Part shown: positions 25,754 through 34,285 of the stretch, in pieces | Numbering within the stretch: the first letter of the stretch is position 1 | How the letters are laid out: each line of letters starts with the position of its first letter | Assembly: GCF_029076445.1 (NCBI RefSeq) | Contig: NZ_JARESG010000001.1 | Span: 62,001 to 126,000 of the forward strand | DNA: 64,000 bases | Direction of reading: 5' to 3' | From: Pseudarthrobacter naphthalenicus | GTDB lineage: Bacteria > Actinomycetota > Actinomycetes > Actinomycetales > Micrococcaceae | Translations under genes and position numbers: made by a program | Notes under the pieces: model-generated | Told to the model about the DNA's origin: nothing | Seen by the model: the letters and a program-made list of their open reading frames with translations, nothing else | Database searches by the model: none

Positions 25754-26168
25754 CAGCCCGCTGAAACCCCCTCCCGCGGCACCCGCAAAAGCGGTGTGCG
25801 CAAGCTCACCGCCGCCGTCGTGCGTTCAAATTAGCACCCCGGCGCCTGCGTACCCTACACTTGAAATATCCCCCACTCCGGAAATCCCTTATTCCTGCCC
25901 AATTTTTGAGGCAGGACTGGCAAGTGTTGGGGCCCGCACAAGCGATGCGGGCATTTTCATAGGGAGAGCCGGCTAAAGAAAACGCTGTACAGACTGCTGG
26001 GATAGCAGCCAAGAGATGCAGCGGGAAGTCCTGCCACGGGATTGCGAAAGCGCCGGACTTCCAGTGACCGGCCGGTCAATGTATGCCCGGCACCCACGGC
26101 ACACGTACTGCGGCTCCGCTCACCTCGGGTTGTGCCGCCTGGCCCCCTATGGATGAGGAAATTTCCCT
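25754..26168 (+). promoter_or_regulatory. Long structured leader of the DEAD-box helicase gene
   Basis: 415 bp without a convincing gene. A likely promoter near 25825-25860 would give a 5' leader of about 300 nt. It can fold several hairpins: 25894-25899/25910-25915 (CCTGCC/GGCAGG), then 25932-25938/25946-25952 (GCCCGCA/TGCGGGC) followed by ATTTTCAT, which looks like an attenuator, then a stem near 26025-26060 (AAGTCC/GGACTT). Long leaders with attenuation are common for cold-shock RNA helicases; this one fits no riboswitch known to me. Confidence 0.5.
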
Positions 26169-28397
26169 ATGCCCGAAAATCAGAATGACGCTGCTACCGA
26201 AACGGTAAGCGCCGACACCGCCGCCGTCGAGTTCACTGAGGCCGCTGTTCCCGCAGCAGAGCCCGCCGCTGACGAAGCGCCCGTGACCGAAGCGCCGGTT
26301 GCCGAAGAAGCGCCCGTGACCGAAGCGCCGGTTGCCGAAGAAGCGTCCGCCGCTGAAGCCGCTCCCGCCAAGGCCGAAGAAGCGCCCGCCGCTGAAGCTG
26401 CCCCCGCCAAGGCCGAAGATGACGACGAAAACGCCATCAAGTTCGCCGACCTCGGCATTGACGGCCGTGTCCTGGCCGCCCTGCAGGATGTCGGCTACGA
26501 AAAGCCTTCCCCCATCCAGGCAGCAACCATCCCGCTGCTGCTTGAAGGCCGCGACGTCGTGGGCCTCGCCCAGACCGGCACCGGTAAGACTGCAGCATTC
26601 GCAGTACCGGCACTGTCCCGCCTGGCCGAGCTCCACGACCTCAACGGCCCGTCCCGCAAGACCCAGGCCCTGGTCCTGGCTCCCACCCGCGAGCTGGCGC
26701 TTCAGGTTGCCGAGGCTTTCACCTCGTACGCCAAGCACATCGATGACTTCACCGTCCTCCCCGTCTACGGCGGTTCCGCCTACGGCCCCCAGCTTGCCGG
26801 CCTGCGCCGCGGCGCCCAGGTTGTTGTCGGTACCCCGGGCCGTGTGATCGACCACATTTCCAAGGGTTCCCTGGACCTGTCCGAGCTTCAGTACCTGGTG
26901 CTGGACGAGGCTGACGAGATGCTGCGCATGGGCTTCGCCGAAGACGTGGAGCAGATCTTCCAGCAGACCCCCTCGGACCGCCAGGTGGCACTGTTCTCCG
27001 CCACCATGCCGAGCCAGATCCGCCGCATGTCCAAGCAGTACCTGAACAACCCGGCCGAGATCTCGGTGAAGTCCAAGACCACCACCGGCGCCAACACCCG
27101 CCAGCGGTACCTGCAGGTCATGGGCCCGCACAAGCTGGACGCGCTGACCCGCATCCTTGAGGTTGAAGAGTTCGACGGCGTCATCGCCTTCGTCCGCACC
27201 AAGATGGCTACCGAGGACCTGGCTGACAAGCTGAAGTCCCGCGGTTTCCTGGCCGCCGCCATCAACGGCGACATCCCGCAGCAGCAGCGCGAGCGCACTG
27301 TTGACGCGCTGAAGGAAGGCCGCATCGACATCCTGGTGGCCACCGACGTCGCCGCCCGTGGCCTTGACGTGGAGCGCATCAGCCACGTGGTCAACTACGA
27401 CATCCCGCACGACACCGAGTCCTACGTCCACCGCATCGGCCGCACCGGCCGGGCAGGCCGTTCCGGCGACGCCATCCTGTTCATGACGCCGCGGGAGAAG
27501 TACCTGCTGCGTTCCATCGAGAAGGCAACCCGGCAGCCGGTGGAGCAGATGCACCTGCCCACCGCCGAGACCGTGAACACGCTGCGCCTGGGCAAGTTCG
27601 CCGAGAAGATCACCGAGACCCTCGAATCAGAGGACGTCTCGGCGTTCCGCGACCTCATCGCGTCCTACGAGCAGGAGCACAACGTTCCGGCCGCGGAGAT
27701 CGCCGCCGCACTGGCCGTTATGGCCCAGGGCGGACAGCCGCTGCTGGTCAAGGAACTGCCAGCAGCTCCTGAGTACCAGAAGCGCGAGCGCGCCAAGGAC
27801 GGCTTCGGCTCACGTGGCCCGACCCGCACGCTCACCGAGGGCAACGCCACCTACCGGATCGCCGTCGGACGCCGTCAGCGTGTGATGCCGGGCTCCATCG
27901 TCGGTGCCATTGCCAACGAAGGCGGCATTTCCTCGGCCCAGATCGGCGGCATCGACATCCGCTCGGATCACTCCCTCGTGGAGCTCCCGGCGGACCTGAG
28001 CCCCGAGCAGCTGCGCGCCCTGTCCCGCACCCGGATCGGCGGCGAGCTGATTCACCTCGAGCTGGACAACGGCCGCAAGCCCTCCGGTGGCGGCGAGCGT
28101 GGCGGCTACCAGGGCAGCCGTGGCGGCGACCGCGGCGGTTACTCCGGTGGCGGCGGAGGCAACTTCAAAGGCAACGGCGGGTTCAAGAAGGACTTCCGCA
28201 AGAACGACGGCGAGCGTTCCTCCGCTGACCGTGGTGGCCGCTCGTACAGCGACCGTTCCGAGCGCAGCGTTGGTGCCGACAGCGGCTCCAGCCGCGGCCA
28301 GGCCAGCGATTCCCGCTTCGGCGGCCACGGCGACGGCTCACGCAAGCCCCGCACCGAAGGCAGCCAGGGCGGTTTTAACCGCAAGGGCAAGTGGTAA
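26169..28397 (+). CDS. deaD: DEAD-box ATP-dependent RNA helicase (DeaD/CsdA type)
   Basis: 742-aa helicase that unwinds structured RNA in ribosome assembly and RNA decay, typically cold-induced. Residues 1-85 are an acidic Ala/Glu/Pro repeat region. The core has Walker A AQTGTGKT (134-141), DEAD (246-249), SAT (277-279) and HRIGRTGRAGRSG (motif VI). After it comes a DbpA-type RNA-binding domain (TYRIAVGRRQRVMPGSIVGA, about 560-630). The tail (about 635-742) is rich in RGG/GGY/SDR repeats that bind RNA and may drive condensates. Start has GAGGAAAT upstream. Confidence 0.96.
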   Translation: MPENQNDAATETVSADTAAVEFTEAAVPAAEPAADEAPVTEAPVAEEAPVTEAPVAEEASAAEAAPAKAEEAPAAEAAPAKAEDDDENAIKFADLGIDGRVLAALQDVGYEKPSPIQAATIPLLLEGRDVVGLAQTGTGKTAAFAVPALSRLAELHDLNGPSRKTQALVLAPTRELALQVAEAFTSYAKHIDDFTVLPVYGGSAYGPQLAGLRRGAQVVVGTPGRVIDHISKGSLDLSELQYLVLDEADEMLRMGFAEDVEQIFQQTPSDRQVALFSATMPSQIRRMSKQYLNNPAEISVKSKTTTGANTRQRYLQVMGPHKLDALTRILEVEEFDGVIAFVRTKMATEDLADKLKSRGFLAAAINGDIPQQQRERTVDALKEGRIDILVATDVAARGLDVERISHVVNYDIPHDTESYVHRIGRTGRAGRSGDAILFMTPREKYLLRSIEKATRQPVEQMHLPTAETVNTLRLGKFAEKITETLESEDVSAFRDLIASYEQEHNVPAAEIAAALAVMAQGGQPLLVKELPAAPEYQKRERAKDGFGSRGPTRTLTEGNATYRIAVGRRQRVMPGSIVGAIANEGGISSAQIGGIDIRSDHSLVELPADLSPEQLRALSRTRIGGELIHLELDNGRKPSGGGERGGYQGSRGGDRGGYSGGGGGNFKGNGGFKKDFRKNDGERSSADRGGRSYSDRSERSVGADSGSSRGQASDSRFGGHGDGSRKPRTEGSQGGFNRKGKW
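26274..26417 (+). repeat. In-frame tandem repeats in the helicase N-terminus
   Basis: Two identical 33-bp units (26274-26306, 26307-26339; peptide EAPVTEAPVAE) followed by two near-identical 39-bp units (26340-26378, 26379-26417; peptide EAxAAEAAPAKAE). All are multiples of three, so copy changes keep the frame and only lengthen the acidic linker. Confidence 0.92.
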
Positions 28398-28419
28398 ACG
28401 CCTAGTTTGACGCGATTCC

Positions 28420-28456
28420 CCGAGGGGCCGGCTTTCGAGCCGGCCCCTCGGTGTTT
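28420..28456 (+). terminator. Intrinsic terminator of the helicase gene
   Basis: A perfect 14-bp GC-rich stem (28420-28433 with 28438-28451), tetraloop TTCG, then TGTTTAA. Confidence 0.9.
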
Positions 28457-28600
28457 AAGACCGACGGCGGCTTGTTGTGTTCGCTTCGTCACACGTGTTC
28501 GCGAACGCGGGCTCCGCCGGTCCCCGAGCAGGTCCCAGGGGGCTGTTTGGCGCCCGAATCCGGGGGTTTTTCCGGCCTTTGGCCGCGCGTGGACCCCGAT

Positions 28601-28629
28601 TTGTTGGTGGCCAAATCTTCCGGTAGAGT
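28601..28629 (+). promoter_or_regulatory. Promoter of the tRNA-Thr/tRNA-Met unit
   Basis: TTGTTG (28601-28606) and TAGAGT (28624-28629) are separated by 17 bp; the -10 ends 11 nt before the tRNA-Thr 5' end. Confidence 0.75.
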
Positions 28630-28640
28630 ATTTACTCGTT

Positions 28641-28712
28641 GCCCCCCTAGCTCAGTGGTAGAGCGCGTTCTTGGTAAGAACGAGGTCACCGGATCGATTC
28701 CGGTGGGGGGCT
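28641..28712 (+). tRNA. tRNA-Thr (GGT)
   Basis: Acceptor GCCCCCC (28641-28647) pairs with 28705-28711, discriminator T at 28712. Anticodon arm 28666-28670/28678-28682 presents GGT at 28673-28675. T-loop is GATCGATTC; no CCA encoded. Confidence 0.96.
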
Positions 28713-28773
28713 CTGAATGAGGGCCTGTGTCAAGGCGGTTTTGACCGGCTTGATGCAGGTTTTTCTCATTCGT

Positions 28774-28847
28774 GGCGGTGTAGCTCAGTTGGTTAGAGCG
28801 CACGACTCATAATCGTGAGGTCGGGAGATCGAGCCTCCCCACCGCTA
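28774..28847 (+). tRNA. tRNA-Met (CAT), elongator type
   Basis: Acceptor 28774-28780 pairs with 28840-28846, with one G-T pair at the end. Anticodon stem 28801-28805 closes a loop with CAT at 28808-28810. It begins with a paired base, so it is not the initiator; a lysidine-modified Ile tRNA is the alternative. It is 61 bp after tRNA-Thr, probably cotranscribed. Confidence 0.93.
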
Positions 28848-28853
28848 CAGGCT

Positions 28854-28888
28854 AAGCCCCCGGAATCCTTCAGATTCCGGGGGCTTTC
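28854..28888 (+). terminator. Terminator of the tRNA unit
   Basis: A perfect 14-bp stem (28854-28867 with 28873-28886), 5-nt loop, then TCTT. Confidence 0.9.
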
Positions 28889-29099
28889 TTGTTGGCGGGA
28901 CGGGGCATCCTCACCAACGAACCCTGCAGGTCCCGGGGTCGGTGACGTGGGCTGGGTCCCGGTTGCCCGCGGCCAGAAGCAGGGTGAAGGAGGCGCCTTC
29001 GCGGCTGGGCGTAGAAATCCGGGTCCATGGCTGCGACGGTTGGACGTGACAAGTGTGGCTTTTCGCCGTAGCTTGGCAGCATCCGGCGAGGGGGTGGCA

Positions 29100-29882
29100 G
29101 TGGACGTCCTGGCAGAGGTGCTGGCTCCGTTCAAGTGGCTGGTGTCCGCCCTGATGGTCTGGTTCCACGATGCCCTAAGCGGCCTCGGCCTGCCCGCTGC
29201 CAACGGCTGGACCTGGACCCTCGCCATCATCGGGCTGGTCCTGGTCATCCGTGCCGCCTTGATTCCCGTGTTCCTGAGACAGGTCGACGCCCAACGCCGG
29301 ATGCGGCGCCTGCAGCCGGACCTGAAAAAGTTACAGGACAAGTACAAGGGCAAAACGGATCAGCTTTCCCGGCAGGCCATGGCCCAGGAGCAGATGGCCC
29401 TGTACAAGGAGCATGGCACCAATCCGTTCTCCGCCTGCCTGCCGATGCTTATCCAGGTGCCGTTCTTCCTGGCCCTCTTCCAGGTCCTGTCCGGCATCAC
29501 CTCCGCGGCCAGACAGGACCAGGGCATCGGCGCGATGAGCCATCAGCAGGTGGTGCAGTTCGACGCGTCGAGCATTCACGGCGCCCCGCTGTCAGCATCG
29601 GTCCTGCACCAGGTCGGGGGTGATCAGGCGGCGGTCACAGTCCTCACCGTGGTGATGATCCTGGTCATGACGGCCGCACAGTTCCTGACCCAGCGACGGA
29701 TCATGGCCAGAAGCCTGCCCGACGAGTCCGCAGATAATCCCTTGCTCCGGCAGCAGAGGATGTTCCTGTACGTCCTGCCGCTCATCTTCGGAGTGGGCGG
29801 CATCCTCTTCCCGATCGGCGTCCTGGTCTACTGGACCACCACCAACCTTTGGACCTTGGCGCAGCAGTTCTTCGTGAAGTGA
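29100..29882 (+). CDS. yidC: YidC/Oxa1-family membrane protein insertase paralogue
   Basis: 260 aa with five hydrophobic helices. The conserved groove arginine is R51 in LVIRAALIPVFLRQ; the cytoplasmic coiled hairpin RRMRRLQPDLKKLQDKYKGK follows. It inserts proteins into the membrane. The main yidC of actinobacteria lies beside rpmH/rnpA near the origin; none of those genes is here, so this is probably a second copy. GTG 29100 is chosen for GAGGGGG 7 nt upstream; GTG 29094 is also possible. An open frame reaching back to 28815 overlaps tRNA-Met and is not used. The stop codon forms part of a 16-bp palindrome. Confidence 0.87.
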   Translation: MDVLAEVLAPFKWLVSALMVWFHDALSGLGLPAANGWTWTLAIIGLVLVIRAALIPVFLRQVDAQRRMRRLQPDLKKLQDKYKGKTDQLSRQAMAQEQMALYKEHGTNPFSACLPMLIQVPFFLALFQVLSGITSAARQDQGIGAMSHQQVVQFDASSIHGAPLSASVLHQVGGDQAAVTVLTVVMILVMTAAQFLTQRRIMARSLPDESADNPLLRQQRMFLYVLPLIFGVGGILFPIGVLVYWTTTNLWTLAQQFFVK

Positions 29883-29936
29883 GTGGCGGGCTCTCGGCGT
29901 TATGGACGGAGCTTAGCGCGGAGAGCCCGCCACTCA
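29880..29936. repeat. Long palindrome containing the yidC stop codon
   Basis: Perfect 16-bp arms (29880-29895 and 29921-29936) with a 25-nt loop; the TGA stop is the first triplet of the left arm. No T-tract follows. Confidence 0.85.
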
Positions 29937-30003
29937 GCGCGCGCCAAACCTGTCCAGCACCGCAAACCTATCCAACACCGCACGACGGCGGCACAATAGG
30001 CGG

Positions 30004-30564
30004 ATGGGCCAGCTCATCTACACAGGAATCGCCTCCCTCGATGGTTACGTGGCGGACCGGGACGGCAACTTCAGCTGGAGCGAACCTGACCGGGAAGTCC
30101 ACACCTTCGTCAACGACCTCGAGCGGGACGTGGACACGTACCTGTTCGGCCGCCGGATGTACGAGGTCATGGCGGTCTGGGAAACCTTCGGCAGCACGCC
30201 GGGTGCGCCGGAGTACATCCAGGACTACGGCCGGATCTGGCTGGGGGCAGACAAAGTTGTCTACTCTTCAACCCTCGAAACCGTCACCACGGCCCGGACC
30301 AGGATCGAGCGGACCTTCGATGCCGGCGCGGTCCGGAAACTGAAGGACGGTACTGACGGAAAGATCAGCGTCGGCGGATCCACCCTCGCCGCGGCGGCCC
30401 TGCAGGCCGGGCTCGTGGACGAGTGCCAGCTGTTCCTCAACCCGGTGGCCGTTGGCGGCGGCCTGAGGTTCCTGCCCGACGGCCTGACCCTCAAGCTTGA
30501 ACTGCTGGAGGAACGCCGGTTCGGCAACGGCGTGGTCTATCTGAGATACCGCACCCTCGCCTGA
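30004..30564 (+). CDS. DHFR-fold (RibD C-terminal type) reductase
   Basis: 186-aa member of the dihydrofolate reductase-like fold shared with RibD and YyaP/YwjB proteins: LIYTGIASLDGYVADRDGNFSW at the start, LFGRRMYEVMAVWE, and GKISVGGSTLAAAALQAGLVDECQLFLNPVAVGGGLRFL for the NADPH site. It is not the cell's true DHFR, which is folA at 45.8 kb. Substrate unknown. CACAAT (29992-29997) is 6 nt before the ATG, so it is likely leaderless. Confidence 0.85.
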   Translation: MGQLIYTGIASLDGYVADRDGNFSWSEPDREVHTFVNDLERDVDTYLFGRRMYEVMAVWETFGSTPGAPEYIQDYGRIWLGADKVVYSSTLETVTTARTRIERTFDAGAVRKLKDGTDGKISVGGSTLAAAALQAGLVDECQLFLNPVAVGGGLRFLPDGLTLKLELLEERRFGNGVVYLRYRTLA

Positions 30565-30599
30565 CTGCGTGGAACGCCGCATGGGGGCAGAATGGGGGC

Positions 30600-31256
30600 A
30601 TGACCCGCATCGTTATCATCGGCGGCCACGGCAAAGTGGCCCTCCACCTGTCCACGCTCCTCGCCACCGAAGGCCACAGCGTCACCTCCATCATCCGGAA
30701 CCCGGAGCACGCCGCGGACGTCGCGGCCACGGGAGCAACGCCGTCGGTCCTGGACGTTGAAAACTCGACGACGGCGGAGATCGCCGATGCGATCAGCGGC
30801 CACGACGCCGTGGTCTGGTCCGCCGGGGCCGGGGGAGGCAACCCGGAGCGCACCTACGCGGTGGACCGGGACGCGGCCATCCGGTCCATGGACGCGGCGG
30901 TGAAGGCCGGCGTGCAGCGTTACGTCATGGTGTCCTACCTGGGCGCCGGCCCGGACCACGGCGTCCCGGCGGACAACCCCTTCTTCGCCTACGCCGAGGC
31001 CAAGGCGGCGGCGGATGAATACCTGCGCGGCACACCCCTTGCCTGGACCATCCTGGGCCCGGGCAGCCTGACGGACCAGCCGGCCAGCGGCCTGATTGAA
31101 GTCAACCCGCCGCGGGACGGGAACGGGGCCACCTCCCGCAGCAACACGGCCAGCGTGGCAGCCGCGGTCCTGGACCTGCGCCAAACGGCCGGGCGGACCA
31201 TTGAGTTCCGCGACGGCACCCTGCCCATCGCAGCGGCACTGGGGCCGCTACCGTAG
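30600..31256 (+). CDS. NAD(P)-binding SDR-like protein (YwnB/YhfK type)
   Basis: 218 aa with an atypical short-chain dehydrogenase Rossmann fold: RIVIIGGHGKVALHLSTLLATEGHSV at the N-terminus binds NAD(P). The region GAGPDHGVPADNPFFAYAEAKAAADEYLR supplies the Tyr-less, Lys-containing motif seen in NmrA-like sensors. It may be a redox sensor or an oxidoreductase. CAGAAT (30588-30593) stands 6 nt before the ATG. It lies 35 bp after the DHFR-fold gene. Confidence 0.85.
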   Translation: MTRIVIIGGHGKVALHLSTLLATEGHSVTSIIRNPEHAADVAATGATPSVLDVENSTTAEIADAISGHDAVVWSAGAGGGNPERTYAVDRDAAIRSMDAAVKAGVQRYVMVSYLGAGPDHGVPADNPFFAYAEAKAAADEYLRGTPLAWTILGPGSLTDQPASGLIEVNPPRDGNGATSRSNTASVAAAVLDLRQTAGRTIEFRDGTLPIAAALGPLP

Positions 31257-31384
31257 CCCGAATCCGCCGCAGAGGAGCGCTGGTGATTCCGCCACGGACA
31301 GGTGCCGGGCGGATAAACTGAGGCGGGCGGCAGGCGCCTCCGGCCAGGTGGCGGGACAGGCCGCCCCGCCGGGGAAGCAGGCAC

Positions 31385-32955
31385 ATGGATCAGTTGGCAC
31401 TCATCATCGGACTCCTCCTGGCCACGGTGGTGGCCGTCGGCGTGGGGGACCGCCTCCGGCTGCCGTACCCGGTGCTGATGCTGATTCTGGCGGCTGCCCT
31501 CACCTTCATTCCGGGGTTCCCGGACCTGGAGATCTCCCCTGAGCTGATCCTGCCCCTCTTCCTGCCGCCGCTGCTCTTCGCCACCGCCCAGCGCAGCTCG
31601 TGGGCCGTTTTCCGGGTCCGCTGGCGGACGCTGCTTTTGCTGGCCGTCGCGCTTGTGGTCATCACCACGGCCGTCGTGGCGGGGGCTGCCTGGCTGATGA
31701 TTCCGGGCATCGGCATTCCGGCGGCGATAGCCCTGGGCTCCATGGTGGCCCCGCCGGACCCGGTTGCCGTTGAATCCGTGGCGGGCCGGGTGCACATGCC
31801 GCGCCGGCTGATCACCGTGCTCCAGAGCGAGGGCCTCTTCAACGATGCTGCCGCCATTGTCATCTTCCAGGCGGCGGTGGCTGCGGCGGTGGGCGGCACG
31901 GAGCTGGGGCCCGACGTCGTCCTGAAGTTTGTCATTGGAGCCGCTGTAGCCGTGCTGGTTGGCATCGGCATGGGCTGGCTCACTGCCCTGATCACCCGCC
32001 TGGTGGGCTCGATGGTGGCGCGCAGTGCCGTGACGCTCGTGGTTCCGTTCGCCGCGTACATCCTGGCCGAGGAGGTCCACGCCTCCGGCGTGATCGCAGT
32101 TGTGGTCACCGCCTTGGAGATCAAGCGCCATTCCCGGCCGGAGGACGCAGCCGAACGGATCACCCGGACCGCCTTCTGGGACGTGGTGGAACTGCTGGTG
32201 ACCGGACTGGCTTTCGGACTGGTGGGACTCGAAATCCGGCACGTCATCCAGGACGAAGGCAAGGATATGTGGGGCATGCTGGGTGTGGCGGCGCTCGTCT
32301 GCGTCCTGGTGTTCGCGGTGCGGTTCCTCTGGCTGGGCGTACTCGCGTTGGGCGCAGGAAACGGGAGAACCTCCTGCAGCCCAGCTCCGCCAAGGAAGTC
32401 CTGATCCTGACCTGGTGCGGCATGCGCGGACTGGCCACCCTGGCCCTCGCACTGGCACTGCCCCTGACGCTGGCTGATGGAACACCGTTCCCGGCGCGGG
32501 ACTACATGCTGGTGATCGCCTGCGCCGTGCTCCTGGCCACGCTGGTCCTGCCCGGCCTGACGCTGCCGTGGCTGATGCGGGCGCTCAATGCCTCAAACGA
32601 CGGGTCCGAGGAGCGTGATGCAGCCCGCCTCCTGGCCCAACGAGCCCAGTCCGCCGCCGTGTCCGCACTGAGGCAGCATGACCTGATGAAGGACCTGCCG
32701 CCCGAAAAAGTAGCCCTGGTCAAGGCAAAAATGAGCCGCCTGCACGCTGAACTCCTCGACGGCAGCCTCCCGAACGAATCCGTGGCCGACCTTAGGGTCC
32801 GTGGCCGCGGGCTGGCCATCGCCGTCCAGACCATTGCCCTGGATGCTGCCCGGCAGGAAGTGGTTCAGGCACGCAACGAGCCTGACATGGACCCCGAGGT
32901 GGCGGACAGGGTGCTGCGCCAACTGGACCTGCGGACCATGATCATGCCTGAATGA
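31385..32955 (+). pseudogene. Frameshifted CPA1-type Na+/H+ antiporter (NhaP-like)
   Basis: The first frame (ATG 31385, GGGAAGCAGG upstream) encodes about ten antiporter helices with VAPPDPVAVESV and SEGLFNDAAAIVIF, the CPA1 ion-site hallmarks, and runs out of frame near 32345-32360 into GNGRTSCSP and a TGA at 32404. The rest, ENLLQPSSAKEVLILTWCGMRGLATLALALALP plus a cytoplasmic tail, continues in the next frame to 32955. One base missing between 32356 and 32357 explains it. The product is about 520 aa when joined. Could be a real lesion or a sequencing error in a G/A-rich run. Confidence 0.85.
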
Positions 32956-32999
32956 GGGTGCAGAAATAAGGGTGCAGAGCCGCCGTGAGGGCTGACGCG

Positions 33000-34166
33000 T
33001 CAGGAACGCCGGGCCGCGAGCACCAGGTCCAGCGCATTGGCCTCAACAAAGTCCAGCGCATGCCGGACCGCCCCGATGGTCACAATCGCGTCGCCCAGCG
33101 GGGACACGGTGACGCGGGGGACTGTCGCGGTGAAACGCGGAAGCCACGCCGCGATGCCGGGGACCAGGGCCCCGGCCGAACCGGCCACGGCCCCGCCGAT
33201 CACCACCTGCTCCGGGTTCAGCAGGACAGCCAGCGACGCCACAACCCGCGCCATCCGCTCGGCAAGCCGGCCCAGGACTGCCGCCGCGGCGGGGTCGCCC
33301 CCGGCGGCGGCAGCGAAGACCTCCGGCGCCTCAAGCGGGCGCCCCGTGGCGGCCAGATACCACTCCCGGGCCAGCACTGCCATGCCGGCTGAGCTGCCCA
33401 CCCCTTCCACCAGGTCCAGGTAGCCCATTTCGCCTGCAGCGCCGGAGAGCCCGTGCAGGAGCCGTCCGGATTCGATGATCCCGGCACCGATGCGCTCGCT
33501 GGCGAGCAGCACCACCAGGTCGTCCACGCCGGACCCGGTGCCGCGCCAGCGTTCGCCCAGGGCCGCGAGGTTGGCATCGTTCTCCAGCAGCACCGTCCAC
33601 CCGTGCAGGTCCTTCAGGGCGGCCCGGAGGCCGACGTCGAACAAGCGCCAGAAAGGCCGTGTCACCAGGACATTGCCGGCCCGGTCCACCGGCGCCGCCA
33701 GGCCGGCACTTACTGCCAGGACGTCCCCGGAAGCCGCGCCCGCTTCTGCCAGGGCGGCCCGGCAGGCCTGATCCACAATCTCGATGCGCTCCGCCGCCGG
33801 AATCTCGGGGATCCGGAAGCTCCTGCTTGCCCTTGCGATGATGTTTCCACGAAGGTCGGCAACGGCGGCCGTGGTGGTGGCCGCCCCGATGTCGATCCCC
33901 AGGACAACGCCCGCCCGCGGATTCAGCTCGAACCGGCGGGCGGGCCGGCCCTTCTGCTGGCCGGACTGGCGGTCAGCTTCCAGTTCCCTGATCCAGCCCC
34001 GCTGGATCAGGTCCTCACAGACCGCGATGACCGAGGCCCGGGTCAGTCCTGTCCACGCCATCAGGTCTGAACCCGTGCCCACGTCCGCGGCGCGCAGGTA
34101 GGACAGGACGGCGTTCGCATTGAGGCGTCGCAGCAGTCGGGGGCTGGGTGCGCCGGTGTGCCTCAT
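33000..34166 (-). CDS. ROK-family transcriptional regulator
   Basis: 388 aa. N-terminal winged helix (about 12-65, GSDLMAWTGLTRASVIAVCEDLIQRGWIREL), then a ROK sugar-kinase-like domain with the phosphate motif GIDIGAATTTAAVADLRGNI and IGAGIIESGRLLHGLSGAAGEMGY. The zinc-binding CxCGxxGC cluster normal in ROK proteins is absent (EGVGSSAGMAVL instead), so sugar binding may be altered. Divergent from the alpha-glucosidase, with a palindrome between them: it probably represses that gene until an oligosaccharide is present. Confidence 0.88.
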   Translation of the reverse strand: MRHTGAPSPRLLRRLNANAVLSYLRAADVGTGSDLMAWTGLTRASVIAVCEDLIQRGWIRELEADRQSGQQKGRPARRFELNPRAGVVLGIDIGAATTTAAVADLRGNIIARASRSFRIPEIPAAERIEIVDQACRAALAEAGAASGDVLAVSAGLAAPVDRAGNVLVTRPFWRLFDVGLRAALKDLHGWTVLLENDANLAALGERWRGTGSGVDDLVVLLASERIGAGIIESGRLLHGLSGAAGEMGYLDLVEGVGSSAGMAVLAREWYLAATGRPLEAPEVFAAAAGGDPAAAAVLGRLAERMARVVASLAVLLNPEQVVIGGAVAGSAGALVPGIAAWLPRFTATVPRVTVSPLGDAIVTIGAVRHALDFVEANALDLVLAARRS

Positions 34167-34215
34167 GCGTCCTTGACCTCCAGATTCAGCCGTCCCATAA
34201 TTGGTAAGGGAGTAT

Positions 34216-34234
34216 ATTTAGTAACTATCTAAAT
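34216..34234. promoter_or_regulatory. Candidate ROK operator
   Basis: ATTTAG / CTAAAT inverted repeat (34216-34221, 34229-34234) in a distinctly AT-rich patch of the 100-bp region between the divergent ROK regulator and alpha-glucosidase genes. Confidence 0.6.
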
Positions 34235-34285
34235 TGTACCCACCCTACCCGGAACCATCACCCCAAGATGAAAAGGATCATCCCC

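Noticed and set aside
26076..27554. 492-codon frame opposite the helicase
   Set aside because: Composition is the mirror of the helicase codons; all helicase motifs are on the plus strand.
28815..29099. Extended N-terminus of the YidC paralogue from ATG 28815
   Set aside because: It would overlap tRNA-Met and its terminator and adds residues unlike any YidC.
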